From: an uncultured Bacteroidales bacterium
GTDB lineage: Bacteria > Bacteroidota > Bacteroidia > Bacteroidales > Bacteroidaceae
Reading direction: 5' to 3'
Length of the DNA: 64,000 nucleotides
Assembly (NCBI GenBank): GCA_902779535.1
Contig: CACZBX010000002.1
Coordinates: 52,383 to 116,382 of the forward strand
In this document: positions 9,212-18,659 of the stretch, one piece after another
Position numbering within the stretch: position 1 is the stretch's first letter
Layout of the letters: the number at the start of each line of letters is the position of its first letter
Position numbers and translations under genes: made by a program
The notes under the pieces: generated by a model
Databases searched by the model: none
Seen by the model: the letters and a program-made list of their open reading frames with translations, nothing else
What the model was told of the DNA's origin: nothing

Positions 9212-9884
9212 TTTGATTACGCTTGACAGCAGAATAATTTGTATCTTCACCACAAATATCAACACCAAGTATACTATTATATTTCCACATCATTGCAATT
9301 TGTTCCAGTAATTGAGCAAACGAATAATGCCCCTGATCCCAGTTTGTCTGCATATATGAATCTGAAAGGACATCCAGATCAATGGACAAATACAGAGGGA
9401 AATCTCCTAACTGGTGCGACAAATCAGCCTGGAGAGTAATTCTATCTTCATATCCCGTCAACAAATCTGGATCAACGAAATCCACTCCAAACATATATAC
9501 ATGTCTTAAATGGGGATTTGAGTCTAGTAATGATTTTACCCAACCCCCACATGAAAGAATTCCATCAAATATTGATTTTTGCATATCAGAATGGTGATCG
9601 AATAGAACTAATGAAAAATCAAATGGAATTTTTGAGCACCAGAACAATGAAAGATAATGATAATTCCCATTATCAAGCAGATGTATAGCTGAGTAAGGTT
9701 CATTCTCAAATAATCTCTGAATGGATTCACTCCCATCTTTATCACACATACCATCAACGCCAACTAGACCTGAGCAATCAATCCAATGTGTATTCCATTC
9801 AGAAAAGAAATCATACGACTCATAAACATGAGAGAAATTTGATATAATAATAGGCCATTTTTTACACTTTTTGTTTTCCATCAT
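9162..9884 (-). CDS. Arginase/ureohydrolase-fold protein of unknown substrate
   Basis: About 240 aa starting at ATG 9882-9884 (a GTG lies 12 bp further up). Two dimetal-site motifs of the arginase fold are readable: VLFDHHSDMQ (equivalent of DAHxD) and YLSIDLDVLSDSYM (equivalent of SxDxDxxDP). The usual GGDH motif may be replaced by DNGNYHY just before the first metal motif. The family acts on guanidino or amide groups (arginase, agmatinase, formimidoylglutamase), but the deviations leave the substrate open. It is transcribed divergently from the polysaccharide exporter and converges on a micro-gene. Confidence 0.75.
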   Translation of the reverse strand: MMENKKCKKWPIIISNFSHVYESYDFFSEWNTHWIDCSGLVGVDGMCDKDGSESIQRLFENEPYSAIHLLDNGNYHYLSLFWCSKIPFDFSLVLFDHHSDMQKSIFDGILSCGGWVKSLLDSNPHLRHVYMFGVDFVDPDLLTGYEDRITLQADLSHQLGDFPLYLSIDLDVLSDSYMQTNWDQGHYSFAQLLEQIAMMWKYNSILGVDICGEDTNYSAVKRNQTIYRLLIEKLLDLSNE

Positions 9885-9990
9885 GTTCAATATCACATAA
9901 TTTAATCAAATAAGTAACGACAATTTATAAATAATGTATTACCTTTGTAAGGTTATAGAAAAATCAAAGCAAAATTAAATAAAATAGCAT

Positions 9991-12354
9991 ATGCGTAAAA
10001 CATTACTCCTATTTATTTTTTCTTTCACACTCTCTACAATGGTCTTCGCTCAACAAATGACCGACAGCCAAGTGGTTGAATACTTAAAACAAGCAAAAGC
10101 TGAAGGTAAGTCACAATCACAAATATCCATGGAATTAATGAGGCAAGGTGTGACACAACAGCAGGCTGAACGAATAAGAGATCAATACCTCAATAGTCAG
10201 GAGAATGTAATTGTTGAATCATCTGACAACACAGATAGTCGAATCCGCAATGAAGTTGCAGAGACCATTCCTCAAGCAGATTCTACTGCAGTTCAAATTT
10301 ACGGTCATAATATCTTTACAAATAACAACTTAACATTTGAACCTAATTCAAACCTCGCAACACCTGAAAACTATACGTTAGGTCCTGGTGATGAGGTAAT
10401 TATTGATATTTGGGGAGCAAATGAAAATAGTATACGCCAGGTTATCTCACCAGATGGTAGTATTCAGATTAGCGGACTTGGACCTGTACATTTAAATGGA
10501 ATGACAATTAAAGAGGCCAATAGATATTTGCAAAAAGAGCTCTCTAAAATATATTCTGGCATTGATGGGAATGATGCTTCTACGCAGGTAAAATTGACGC
10601 TAGGTAATATTCGCTCCATCCAGATAAACATCATGGGTGAAGTTAAGTTAGCTGGCACATATATGCTGTCTGCTTTTTCAACGGTTTTCCATGCACTCTA
10701 TCGAGCCGGAGGTATTAATGAAATAGGTACCTTAAGAAGTATCAAAGTTAATCGATACGGTAAAACGATTGCTGACATTGATGTTTATGACCTTATTATG
10801 AAGGGAAAAATGAATGACGGCATTCGACTTCAAGAAGGCGATGTTATTAATGTCAGCACATACCTTTCTCTTGTTCGCATTAGTGGAAAGGTTAAGAGGC
10901 CGATGATTTATGAGATGAAGCCAACAGAAACGTTGAAGAATATCTTGGACTATGCCGGTGGCTTTACCGGGGATGCTTACAAGCAGTCTGTTAGAATCAT
11001 CCGTAAAACAGGAAGAGAATACCAAGTATTTACCGTGGATGAGATGGATTATGGCGTTTTCAAACTTGAAGACGGTGATGAAATATCTGTTGAATCAATC
11101 CTAGATCGCTATGAAAATCGTGTTGAGATTCAAGGGGCTGTTTATCGTTCAGGAATCTATCAACTTGACGGACAGGTAAATACAGTTAAATCATTGATTA
11201 AAAAAGCAGACGGATTAAGAGGAGATGCTTTCATGAACCGTGCTGTCCTAAACAGAGAGAAAGATAACTATGACCATGAGATAATAGCAGTCGACCTTGC
11301 TGGAATCATGAATGGCACTCAGCCAGATATACCTTTGATGAAGAATGATGTACTCTTTATCCCGAGCATACAAAACTTAAAGGAGAGACAAACTGTTACT
11401 ATTCACGGCCGTGTATCTGAACCTGGAACATTCTCATTTGCAGAGAATATGACTGTAGAAGACTTGGTTGTCATGGCTGGTGGATTATTGGAAGATGCAG
11501 CAACAGTGAAAGTCGATATTACACGTAGAATCAAAAATCCAAATAGTACTGCTTATACAAAAGAAGTAGGCAGGACATTTACTATGGATTTATCTAATAA
11601 TTTCGAGGTTGGAAAAGAATCTGTTTTTCTTGAACCTTTTGATGAGGTTTATATCCGGAAAAGTCCTTCTTATCAAGAACAACAGAATGTGACAATTAGC
11701 GGAGAAGTTTTGTTTGGTGGAACCTATGCACTACAAAGTAAAACAGAACGTATTTCAACACTCATAGAAAGAGCAGGAGGATTAACGCCTGAAGCTTTCA
11801 CGAGAGGTGCTCGATTATTAAGAGTAAGGACAGAAGAAGAAACTAAACGTGAGAAAGACATGCTTGAATTAGCACAAAGAACATCTGAAAAAGACTCTAT
11901 CGATATTGCCACACTGAATATTTCTAATACATATTCTGTTGGTATAGACTTAGAAAAGGCTATTATGAACCCAAATTCTGATTACGATTTGGTTTTAAAA
12001 GATGGTGATATTCTTTATATTCCACAATACATCAATACAATCAAAATTAGCGGAGCTGTTATGTATCCAAATACTGTGCTTTTTGAGAGAGGCAAGAATC
12101 TGAGTTATTATATAAATCAAGCTGGCGGTTTTACTTCTAATGCACGGAAAAAGAATGTATTTATTATCAACTTAAATGGTAAAGCATCAAAACTTAAATT
12201 GCATAGTAATCAAGCTATTGAACCAGGTAGCGAGATTATAGTTCCAACGAAAGAAAAGAAAGACAGAAATACAATGGCTCAAATAATGACGATGGCAAGT
12301 CTTTCGGCCTCACTTGCTGCAGTAGTTGCATCAATAGTACGACTCGTTAAATAA
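9991..12354 (+). CDS. SLBB-domain polysaccharide export protein (Wza-like)
   Basis: 787 aa with a signal peptide (SFTLSTMVFAQ). A short helical segment (residues 25-70) precedes the polysaccharide export domain (YTLGPGDEVIIDIWGA, about 130-210). A series of SLBB repeats follows, each with G.V..PG.Y-like cores (IQGAVYRSGIYQLDG, IHGRVSEPGTFSF, ISGEVLFGGTYAL, ISGAVMYPNTVLF). The C-terminus has a probable membrane helix (MASLSASLAAVVASIVRLV). It is about twice the length of Wza because of the extra SLBB repeats, as is usual in Bacteroidetes. A -7 box (TACCTTTG) lies at 9940-9947. Probably the export channel for a capsule or EPS, with the adjacent Wzz. Confidence 0.9.
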   Translation: MRKTLLLFIFSFTLSTMVFAQQMTDSQVVEYLKQAKAEGKSQSQISMELMRQGVTQQQAERIRDQYLNSQENVIVESSDNTDSRIRNEVAETIPQADSTAVQIYGHNIFTNNNLTFEPNSNLATPENYTLGPGDEVIIDIWGANENSIRQVISPDGSIQISGLGPVHLNGMTIKEANRYLQKELSKIYSGIDGNDASTQVKLTLGNIRSIQINIMGEVKLAGTYMLSAFSTVFHALYRAGGINEIGTLRSIKVNRYGKTIADIDVYDLIMKGKMNDGIRLQEGDVINVSTYLSLVRISGKVKRPMIYEMKPTETLKNILDYAGGFTGDAYKQSVRIIRKTGREYQVFTVDEMDYGVFKLEDGDEISVESILDRYENRVEIQGAVYRSGIYQLDGQVNTVKSLIKKADGLRGDAFMNRAVLNREKDNYDHEIIAVDLAGIMNGTQPDIPLMKNDVLFIPSIQNLKERQTVTIHGRVSEPGTFSFAENMTVEDLVVMAGGLLEDAATVKVDITRRIKNPNSTAYTKEVGRTFTMDLSNNFEVGKESVFLEPFDEVYIRKSPSYQEQQNVTISGEVLFGGTYALQSKTERISTLIERAGGLTPEAFTRGARLLRVRTEEETKREKDMLELAQRTSEKDSIDIATLNISNTYSVGIDLEKAIMNPNSDYDLVLKDGDILYIPQYINTIKISGAVMYPNTVLFERGKNLSYYINQAGGFTSNARKKNVFIINLNGKASKLKLHSNQAIEPGSEIIVPTKEKKDRNTMAQIMTMASLSASLAAVVASIVRLVK

Positions 12355-12365
12355 CAATTAGTATC

Positions 12366-13481
12366 ATGAATCCGGAAAAACAAAAACAATCTACATATCA
12401 AGAGGAAGATCAAGAAATTGACTTGATTGAAATCGCCAAAAAAATTTGGGGAGAAAGGAAACTTATTATAAAGGTTACGGGCATTGCTGCCTTAATTGGA
12501 TTAATAGTAGCTTTTAGCATACCCAAAGAATATACAACAGGAGTAAAACTATCGACAGAAAAGACAAATAGTCGATCAGGTGGTAATTTTGGTGCATTAG
12601 CAGCAATGGCAGGAATAAACCTAAGTTCTTCATCTGGTAATGCACTTACTGAAGACATCTATCCAGATATCGTTCAATCCACCCCTTTTCTAACCAACTT
12701 ATTTAACGTAAGCATTATAAGTAAGGATGGAAATATTCAAACAACATTGTTAGATTACCTTGATAATCATTATAACCAACCTTGGTGGAGTACAATCAAA
12801 AAGCTCATCTTTTCAATCCCATCTAAGATCGTAGGATTATTCAATACGAAAGAAGGAGGCGAACACGAATTTAACCTTTTCAACTTAACACGAAAAGAAC
12901 GAAAAGTTGTTGGTCTCTTAAGAGAAAATGTCCAAATAGCTGTTGATAAAAAAACAGGTATAGTAGATCTTTCTGTTACAATGCAAGACCCTCAAATCTC
13001 TGCTCAGCTAACAGATACGATTCTAAGAAACTTACAGGCCTATATTACAGAATATAAGACAAGTAAAGCGAGAAATGACGAAGAGTTTTCACTCAAACTA
13101 TATAATGAGGCACATGATAAATATGTTCAAGCTCAAGAAAACTATGCAAATTTCACCGATAAAAATCAAAATATTTTCTCACATAGTTTACGTGCCGAAC
13201 AAGAACGCTTGCAAAACGAGATGAGTTTGGCTTACCAAATTTATTCTCAAGCATCTCAACAATTACAGGCAGCCCGTTCAAAAGTACAAGAAAGTACACC
13301 TGCATATATGGTCATTCAGCCACCAATGGTGCCTATAAAGCCAAGCGCACCTCGAAAAATGATGATTCTCTCTGTTTTCATCTTCCTCGGAATGGCAGGT
13401 TGCATGGCTTGGGTATATTTTAAAGACCAAATTATAGAATGGAAAAATCAGATTGTCTCACAACAACCTAAAGAAAAATAA
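12366..13481 (+). CDS. Wzz/GumC-type chain-length determinant protein
   Basis: 371 aa inner-membrane polysaccharide co-polymerase. It has two terminal membrane helices: residues 34-55 (LIIKVTGIAALIGLIVAFSI) and about 327-348 (MMILSVFIFLGMAGCMAWVY), the latter preceded by the proline-rich PPMVPIKPSAPRK motif. A long periplasmic helical region lies between. There is no fused tyrosine-kinase domain. It follows the SLBB gene by 11 bp, forming an export/chain-length pair. Confidence 0.9.
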   Translation: MNPEKQKQSTYQEEDQEIDLIEIAKKIWGERKLIIKVTGIAALIGLIVAFSIPKEYTTGVKLSTEKTNSRSGGNFGALAAMAGINLSSSSGNALTEDIYPDIVQSTPFLTNLFNVSIISKDGNIQTTLLDYLDNHYNQPWWSTIKKLIFSIPSKIVGLFNTKEGGEHEFNLFNLTRKERKVVGLLRENVQIAVDKKTGIVDLSVTMQDPQISAQLTDTILRNLQAYITEYKTSKARNDEEFSLKLYNEAHDKYVQAQENYANFTDKNQNIFSHSLRAEQERLQNEMSLAYQIYSQASQQLQAARSKVQESTPAYMVIQPPMVPIKPSAPRKMMILSVFIFLGMAGCMAWVYFKDQIIEWKNQIVSQQPKEK

Positions 13482-13486
13482 GAATT

Positions 13487-13951
13487 ATGGCCAAATGTAT
13501 TATCAATAGTTATGAAGACTTTGCCGCAATGGTCGGTCAAGAAATCGGTGTGTCTGACTATGTACAACTCACACAAGAAAGAATCAATCAATTTGCAGAC
13601 GCCACGGATGACCATCAGTGGATACACGTGAATCCAGAGCGTGCGGCAAAAGAGTCACAATATAAGACAACTATCGCTCACGGTTACTTAACATTATCCA
13701 TGCTTCCATATTTATGGGACCAAATCATTGAAGTTCACAACCTTAAAATGATGGTAAATTATGGGATGGATAAAATGAAGTTTGGGCAACCAGTTCTTTC
13801 AGGACAAAGTATCCGTCTCAAAACAATTCTTCAATCTGTACAGAATCTTAGAGGTATTATAAAAGTAGAAATAAAGTTTGTTATTGATATTAAAGAACAA
13901 GGGAAGAAAGCCTTGGAAGGGATTGCAACGTTCCTCTACTACTTCAACTAA
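13487..13951 (+). CDS. MaoC-family (R)-enoyl-CoA hydratase-like protein
   Basis: 154 aa, a single hot-dog domain. The catalytic Asp/His pair is present in FADATDDHQWIHVNPERA, followed by IAHGYLTLSMLPYLW. MaoC hydratases convert trans-2-enoyl-CoA to (R)-3-hydroxyacyl-CoA in the cytoplasm. The gene starts 5 bp after wzz, so it is probably on the same transcript. This is odd for an acyl-CoA enzyme and could mean a fatty-acyl modification of the glycan or simple read-through. Family call is firm; substrate is unknown. Confidence 0.88.
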   Translation: MAKCIINSYEDFAAMVGQEIGVSDYVQLTQERINQFADATDDHQWIHVNPERAAKESQYKTTIAHGYLTLSMLPYLWDQIIEVHNLKMMVNYGMDKMKFGQPVLSGQSIRLKTILQSVQNLRGIIKVEIKFVIDIKEQGKKALEGIATFLYYFN

Positions 13952-13974
13952 GATTAATTTCGGTGATTAAAGGA

Positions 13975-14075
13975 AACACGGTGATTTTTTCAATCATCGT
14001 GTTATTTTTTTCATTTATCGAGTTTTTTCGTTTATTCATCGAGTTTTTGATTTCAAAAACTCGATGAATAAAGTG
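13975..14075. repeat. Inverted-repeat block with TCATCGAGTTTTT motif (copy A)
   Basis: Arms 14032-14050 and 14053-14071 are a perfect 19-bp inverted repeat containing TTCATCGAGTTTTTGA. A further TTATCGAGTTTTTTCG copy lies just upstream (about 14016-14031), after a separate ACACGGTGAT/ATCATCGTGT hairpin. The same GAGTTTTT words recur in two other gene-free spacers of this window. Confidence 0.7.
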
Positions 14076-14176
14076 CACTTATTCGGATAGCAGTTAAACA
14101 TTATAAGACTAAAGAGTTTACACCTTTATTTGCTTCACTCATATTAGGTTTACACTGTAACATCTTCTTATCAAAT

Positions 14177-14219
14177 AGAAAGTCCCACTTACCTGCTAAA
14201 AAAGTAAATGGGACTTTCT
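14177..14219 (-). terminator. Terminator hairpin after the WecA-like gene
   Basis: AGAAAGTCCCACTTAC (14177-14192) pairs with GTAAATGGGACTTTCT (14204-14219) with one mismatch. It lies 20 bp past the transferase stop and may serve both strands. Confidence 0.65.
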
Positions 14220-14239
14220 GTCAAAATATACCAATATAT

Positions 14240-15397
14240 CTAATCCTTCGAATCCGGAATATTCTTCTTTAAATTATACTGATGAATACGGTTATTCAAA
14301 TAGAAGATAAAAACCAACCAGAAGACCATATTTAAGCCCAATAGTATTGTAATCTCTATGAATGCTGACAATATTAAGTTTACAACAATCAGGGCAGCTG
14401 CCATTGATAAAATCGTGATCATAACAGGGTGTTGTTCCATACCCATAGCTAACATCTTATGATGAAGATGGTTTTTATCAGGAAGGAACGGACTATGTCC
14501 ACGACGGATCCGATGGAAAAAGACTCTTACAACATCAAAGCATGGAATAATAAGTGGTGAGAACGCCAAAACAAAATAATTATAGGATGACAAATTCTCA
14601 TCTGGAGTATATGAGCCTAACTCTATACTGAGGAAACTGAGAATTAATCCTAGTGTTAACGAACCAGTATCTCCCATGAATATCTTCTTTCCCTTTCTTG
14701 CATTGCCAAAAACATTGTAATAATAGAAAGGAATTATCGTTCCCAATGCGGTAAATGATATAAGAGAAAACATGTACTTTTCTTCCGCGAAAAAGACTAT
14801 TCCGTAATAAATCAGAGCGATTGCACTTAATCCAGAAGCCAAGCCATCAATGCCATCCATCAGATTGATAGCATTCGTTATAAAGACAACGACTAGGATC
14901 GTCAAAGGATAACCGGCCCATTTAGGTAATTCATAAATACCAAAAAGCCCGTGCAAATCATCTAACCATATTCCTCCTAATATAAGCAGTATGGCACAGA
15001 AAACCTGAACAATGAATTTGTTACGATAACGAACTCCCACTAAGTCGTCCATTGTTCCAATCAGAAATATCAACGTTAAAGCACATAAGCCAAAGGCTAT
15101 ACTACACGACTCTGCAACTAAATATGTAAAAATCTCATCTTGATTGATCAATAATAGTAGACCAACCGACAAAGAGACTGTGAACATAATACAAGGAGCA
15201 AAAGCGAACCCGCCCAGGCGAGGAACTAAATCATGATGAATCTTACGTTCATCTAATTCGTCAAAAAGATGCTTTTGAAAAGATATCTGGAGGATCTTGG
15301 GTATGACAAAACCATTGAATAAACTACTGATGCATAGAGCAAATGCTATCACACTTAGCCAAAAAAAGAAATCACCAGCAGAAAAATGATTAAACAT
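14240..15397 (-). CDS. WecA/MraY-family undecaprenyl-phosphate sugar-1-phosphate transferase
   Basis: 385 aa polytopic membrane protein with about ten hydrophobic segments. Family motifs: DERKIHHDLVPRLGG near residue 55, LIGTMDDLVGVRYRNKF (DD motif), FITNAINLMDGIDGLASG (catalytic NxxNxxDGxDGL), FMGDTGSLTLG and the cytosolic HRIRRGHSPFLPDKNHLHH. It transfers a sugar-1-phosphate, often GlcNAc-1-P, to undecaprenyl phosphate and so starts O-antigen, capsule or EPS units. It lies convergent to the SLBB-wzz-maoC group, consistent with glycan synthesis. It has the WecA-type HIRRGxSPF motif and is not MraY itself. Confidence 0.9.
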   Translation of the reverse strand: MFNHFSAGDFFFWLSVIAFALCISSLFNGFVIPKILQISFQKHLFDELDERKIHHDLVPRLGGFAFAPCIMFTVSLSVGLLLLINQDEIFTYLVAESCSIAFGLCALTLIFLIGTMDDLVGVRYRNKFIVQVFCAILLILGGIWLDDLHGLFGIYELPKWAGYPLTILVVVFITNAINLMDGIDGLASGLSAIALIYYGIVFFAEEKYMFSLISFTALGTIIPFYYYNVFGNARKGKKIFMGDTGSLTLGLILSFLSIELGSYTPDENLSSYNYFVLAFSPLIIPCFDVVRVFFHRIRRGHSPFLPDKNHLHHKMLAMGMEQHPVMITILSMAAALIVVNLILSAFIEITILLGLNMVFWLVFIFYLNNRIHQYNLKKNIPDSKD

Positions 15398-15543
15398 ATA
15401 ATAATTAATTACACTTTAACATACATGAAAGTACATAACAGGTTCTTACTTTCAACTGCAAATATAAACATATAAAAATAGATTATAAAATAATCCGACA
15501 ACTATTTTACATTGAAAGAAGTTTAAAACAATCCTTTCAATGA

Positions 15544-15702
15544 ACTATTATAGGAATCAAAGGTCCTCTTACAGGACTACAAGGTGAACTGATTCAAGTA
15601 AACAATAGTTCTCGAATCATCATACGAATCGATTTATTAGGCTGTGCCGGAGTAGAAATTCCTTTAAGTTTCGTCAAAACTCACTCGAGAAGTGAAATTT
15701 GA
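15544..15702 (+). pseudogene. Remnant of an UpxY/NusG-like antiterminator (C-terminal KOW part)
   Basis: In one plus-strand frame 15544-15702 reads TIIGIKGPLTGLQGELIQVN, then NSSRIIIRIDLLGCAGVEIP and LSFVKTHSR. This matches the C-terminal KOW domain of Bacteroidetes UpxY/NusG-like capsule antiterminators (GPLxGLxGELv.vn...RvvVRlD.LGCA.v.IP). An in-frame stop at 15541-15543 and the lack of any start or NGN domain upstream mark it as a fragment. Its 3' end runs into the convergent prfC terminus. It suggests a former capsule locus beside the surviving initiating transferase. Confidence 0.65.
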
Positions 15703-17245
15703 TATGCTTGAAATCGTTCTGAGCCATCTGGAGAACATAACTGCTGTCTGCCAAGAAAACATCTCTCCCTTCACGATCCTTTGCCATATACTGATATTTA
15801 CGCTTTTTAAAGTTCTCTAGCTCTGCATCGTCATCACTTTCTATCCAACAAGCTTTATATAGACTAATTGGCTCCCAACGACATTTTGCTCCATATTCGT
15901 TTTCAAGACGATACTGAATAACCTCAAATTGCAATTGCCCGACAGTTCCAATCAATTTTCGTCCATTAAATTGGTTGATAAACAATTGCGCCACGCCTTC
16001 GTCCATCAGTTGATCAACCCCTTTTGCCAACTGTTTTTGCTTCATTGGATCAGCGTTTTCTATATATTTAAACATTAAAGGTGAGAAACTTGGCAATCCT
16101 TTAAAATGAAGTTTTTCTCCTTCTGTCAATGTATCCCCTATTTTGAACGTACCATTATCAGGCAAACCTACGATATCGCCTGCCCAAGCCTCATCCACAG
16201 TCTGTTTCCGCTGAGCCATGAACTGAGCCGGAGAACTGAATCGCATCGTCTTATCACTACGAACGTGATAATATGGAACATTACGTAAGAATTTACCACT
16301 ACAAACCTTACAAAAGGCGATGCATGAACGATGATTAGGATCGATATTTGCAGTTATCTTAAAGATAAAACCTGTGAAACGTGGTTCCTCTGGCTCAACC
16401 ATACGTTCCTCAGCCTTAGTAGCACGAGGGCTTGGCGCTATTTCGACAAAACAGTCCAACAGTTCCTGTACTCCAAAGTTATTCAGTGCCGAACCGAAAA
16501 AGACTGGAGCTAAATCCCCCTTCAAATATTCATCCACTTGAAAGGCAGGATAAATCCCTTCTATTAATTCTAAGTCTGAACGAAGTTTTTCCGCTAAGCG
16601 ATCGCCAATATGGCTTTCCAACTCTTCAGTGTGAATATTAACTTCAACTTTCTCCGTAACGACTTGTTTGGAAGGCTGAAAGAGATTCAAGTTCTGCTCA
16701 TAGATATTGTATACGCCCTTGAAGCGTGGCCCCTGTTCGATAGGCCATGTCAACGGCCGAACATGAATGGCTAATTCACTTTCCAGCTCGTCCAACAAAT
16801 CAAATGGGTCTTTTCCTTCACGGTCCATTTTATTTACAAAAATAATGACCGGAGTTTTCCTCATCCGGCATACTTCCATCAACTTGAGAGTCTGAGTTTC
16901 CACACCTTTGGCCGCGTCTACAACAATGATAACACTATCCACTGCAGTCAACGTACGATATGTGTCTTCAGCAAAGTCTTGGTGTCCTGGAGTATCAAGG
17001 ATATTGATTTTATAATCACGATAATCAAATTCCATCACAGACGTAGTCACGGAGATACCACGCTGTTTTTCAATATCCATCCAGTCGGAAGTTGCCGTTT
17101 TTCGGATTTTATGACTCTTTACAGCACCCGCCACTTGTATTTGTCCACCAAACAACAGGAATTTCTCTGTTAAAGATGTCTTTCCGGCATCAGGATGTGC
17201 GACAATCGCAAAAGTTCTTCTTCTATCTATTTCTTGATTAGGCAT
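15674..17245 (-). CDS. prfC: Peptide chain release factor 3
   Basis: 523 aa translational GTPase that recycles RF1/RF2 from the ribosome. G-domain motifs: [13 protein letters not shown] (G1), [12 protein letters not shown] (G2), DTPGHQDF (G3), FVNKMDREG (G4). The length and the C-terminal [10 protein letters not shown] end fit RF3 rather than EF-G. It is followed on the same strand by the WecA-like gene after a 276-bp gap that contains the UpxY remnant. Upstream are the DUF4924-like and LysE genes (10 and 39 bp spacers), which suggests co-transcription. Confidence 0.97.
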   Translation of the reverse strand: MPNQEIDRRRTFAIVAHPDAGKTSLTEKFLLFGGQIQVAGAVKSHKIRKTATSDWMDIEKQRGISVTTSVMEFDYRDYKINILDTPGHQDFAEDTYRTLTAVDSVIIVVDAAKGVETQTLKLMEVCRMRKTPVIIFVNKMDREGKDPFDLLDELESELAIHVRPLTWPIEQGPRFKGVYNIYEQNLNLFQPSKQVVTEKVEVNIHTEELESHIGDRLAEKLRSDLELIEGIYPAFQVDEYLKGDLAPVFFGSALNNFGVQELLDCFVEIAPSPRATKAEERMVEPEEPRFTGFIFKITANIDPNHRSCIAFCKVCSGKFLRNVPYYHVRSDKTMRFSSPAQFMAQRKQTVDEAWAGDIVGLPDNGTFKIGDTLTEGEKLHFKGLPSFSPLMFKYIENADPMKQKQLAKGVDQLMDEGVAQLFINQFNGRKLIGTVGQLQFEVIQYRLENEYGAKCRWEPISLYKACWIESDDDAELENFKKRKYQYMAKDREGRDVFLADSSYVLQMAQNDFKHIKFHFSSEF

Positions 17246-17255
17246 AATCTATCTA

Positions 17256-17801
17256 TTATTCAAGTTCCAAGGTTCCTGCTTTGTCCTGATAATAATAATC
17301 TGACAACATGGATAACAAAGTCGTTATCGCTTCTTTTGCCTTTAATGTTTCTGCATTTATTTCTTTTTGCTGTAATCTTAACATTAACATGCCATACAGC
17401 GCATCAAAGCAAGTTTCCAATTCAGGCTCTTCTTTATTAGCCCCCTTAGCCCTTAATTCAACAATATATGGTAATACTTTATAATAAGCAGCCTCGTAAT
17501 AAGGGAATTTGGGTGACTTTAACAGACGAAGATGTAAGTCTGTCAACCAAGTGATCACATTCTTATTGATCTGAAGGTGTCCTTTTTCTAAAACACCTTC
17601 TCTTTGCATCATTTGGATCAGTTCCTCAAACCATCGAATTTCTTTTTCTTTATCTTCTTCCGATAACTGAGATGGAACAATGATTCGAGACTTTATTTTC
17701 TCGATATCATATTGGTTTGCACGGATCAAATCCTCAACCTGCCACATATATAATAAGTATTCGGCAATATTCTTTTCTTTCAGTTGCTGGGAAATAAACA
17801 T
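17256..17801 (-). CDS. DUF4924-like cytoplasmic protein
   Basis: 181 aa, mostly helical, without signal or membrane segments. Starts MFISQQLKEKNIAEYLLYMW and includes ITWLTDLHLRLLKSPKFPYY and ETCFDALYGMLMLRLQQKEI. It resembles the Bacteroidales family DUF4924, from recall of pattern. No catalytic motif is visible and the function is unknown. Located between lysE and prfC with short spacers. Confidence 0.75.
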   Translation of the reverse strand: MFISQQLKEKNIAEYLLYMWQVEDLIRANQYDIEKIKSRIIVPSQLSEEDKEKEIRWFEELIQMMQREGVLEKGHLQINKNVITWLTDLHLRLLKSPKFPYYEAAYYKVLPYIVELRAKGANKEEPELETCFDALYGMLMLRLQQKEINAETLKAKEAITTLLSMLSDYYYQDKAGTLELE

Positions 17802-17840
17802 TGTTATATTCTTTTTCTAAGAATTAATTGAATTCATCCG

Positions 17841-18506
17841 TCAGTAAATGGTTGTACCAGTACACGTCAGCACAATGCCAACCAAAGAAACAATCATGAC
17901 AACCACACCGATAACCCTGTTCATCATCCATACCCCATGCACATTAAACTGTGTACGTATTTTACTGACACCATAACTCAACAAGAACCACCAGATCACC
18001 GCACCAGCTACAATAGCCAGATAGCCAAACAATTGGACTAACACCGGTATCTCAGAACTGATAAAAGAGAAACGAGCAAATAAGCCAATAAATAAAAAGA
18101 TGATTAAAGGATTGGATAATGTTACCAAAAATCCCGTGATAAAGTTGTTGAAATATGTACCGTTTGAACGTTTATTATTGGTATCAATATGGCGGAATGA
18201 ACGGATAGGATCAGTACGGAACGTATAGAAACCAAAGAGGAGCAAAAGTGCGCTGCCGAATAGTTGAAGAGCAAATTGATTTCGAGTTATAAACTCATCC
18301 ATAAAACTCATACCGTAACCAGTTAAAAGAGCATATAGGATATCGCTTAAGGCAGCTCCCAAACCTGTAACGAAACCATACCAACGTCCTTTATTGATTG
18401 TACGCTGCAAGCACAATACACCTACAGGTCCCATGGGCGCCGATGCCATGATACCAATTACCACCCCTTTAATCAATTCAAATATGGTGATCTCTATCAG
18501 ATTCAT
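17841..18506 (-). CDS. LysE-family amino-acid/metabolite exporter
   Basis: 221 aa with six hydrophobic segments. The signature GIMASAPMGPVGVLCLQRTI lies near residues 19-38, followed by GLGAALSDILYALLTGYG. LysE/RhtB proteins export amino acids across the inner membrane; the substrate here is unknown. A minus-strand -7 box (CAAAGATA, 18511-18518) lies only 4 bp before the ATG, so the transcript may have almost no leader. First gene of a probable lysE / DUF4924 / prfC transcript. Confidence 0.88.
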   Translation of the reverse strand: MNLIEITIFELIKGVVIGIMASAPMGPVGVLCLQRTINKGRWYGFVTGLGAALSDILYALLTGYGMSFMDEFITRNQFALQLFGSALLLLFGFYTFRTDPIRSFRHIDTNNKRSNGTYFNNFITGFLVTLSNPLIIFLFIGLFARFSFISSEIPVLVQLFGYLAIVAGAVIWWFLLSYGVSKIRTQFNVHGVWMMNRVIGVVVMIVSLVGIVLTCTGTTIY

Positions 18507-18659
18507 GCGGCAAAGATAGTGTAACTTAAGAGAATAGCCAAATTTATTTTGTTAAGCAAAGACATTTGCTAGCCTTTTTCTATTGAATACCACTCATTTG
18601 AATGACTCAGACTTTATTTATGTAACAAGTAACAGAAAATAAAGAAAAGCCAGATTTCC

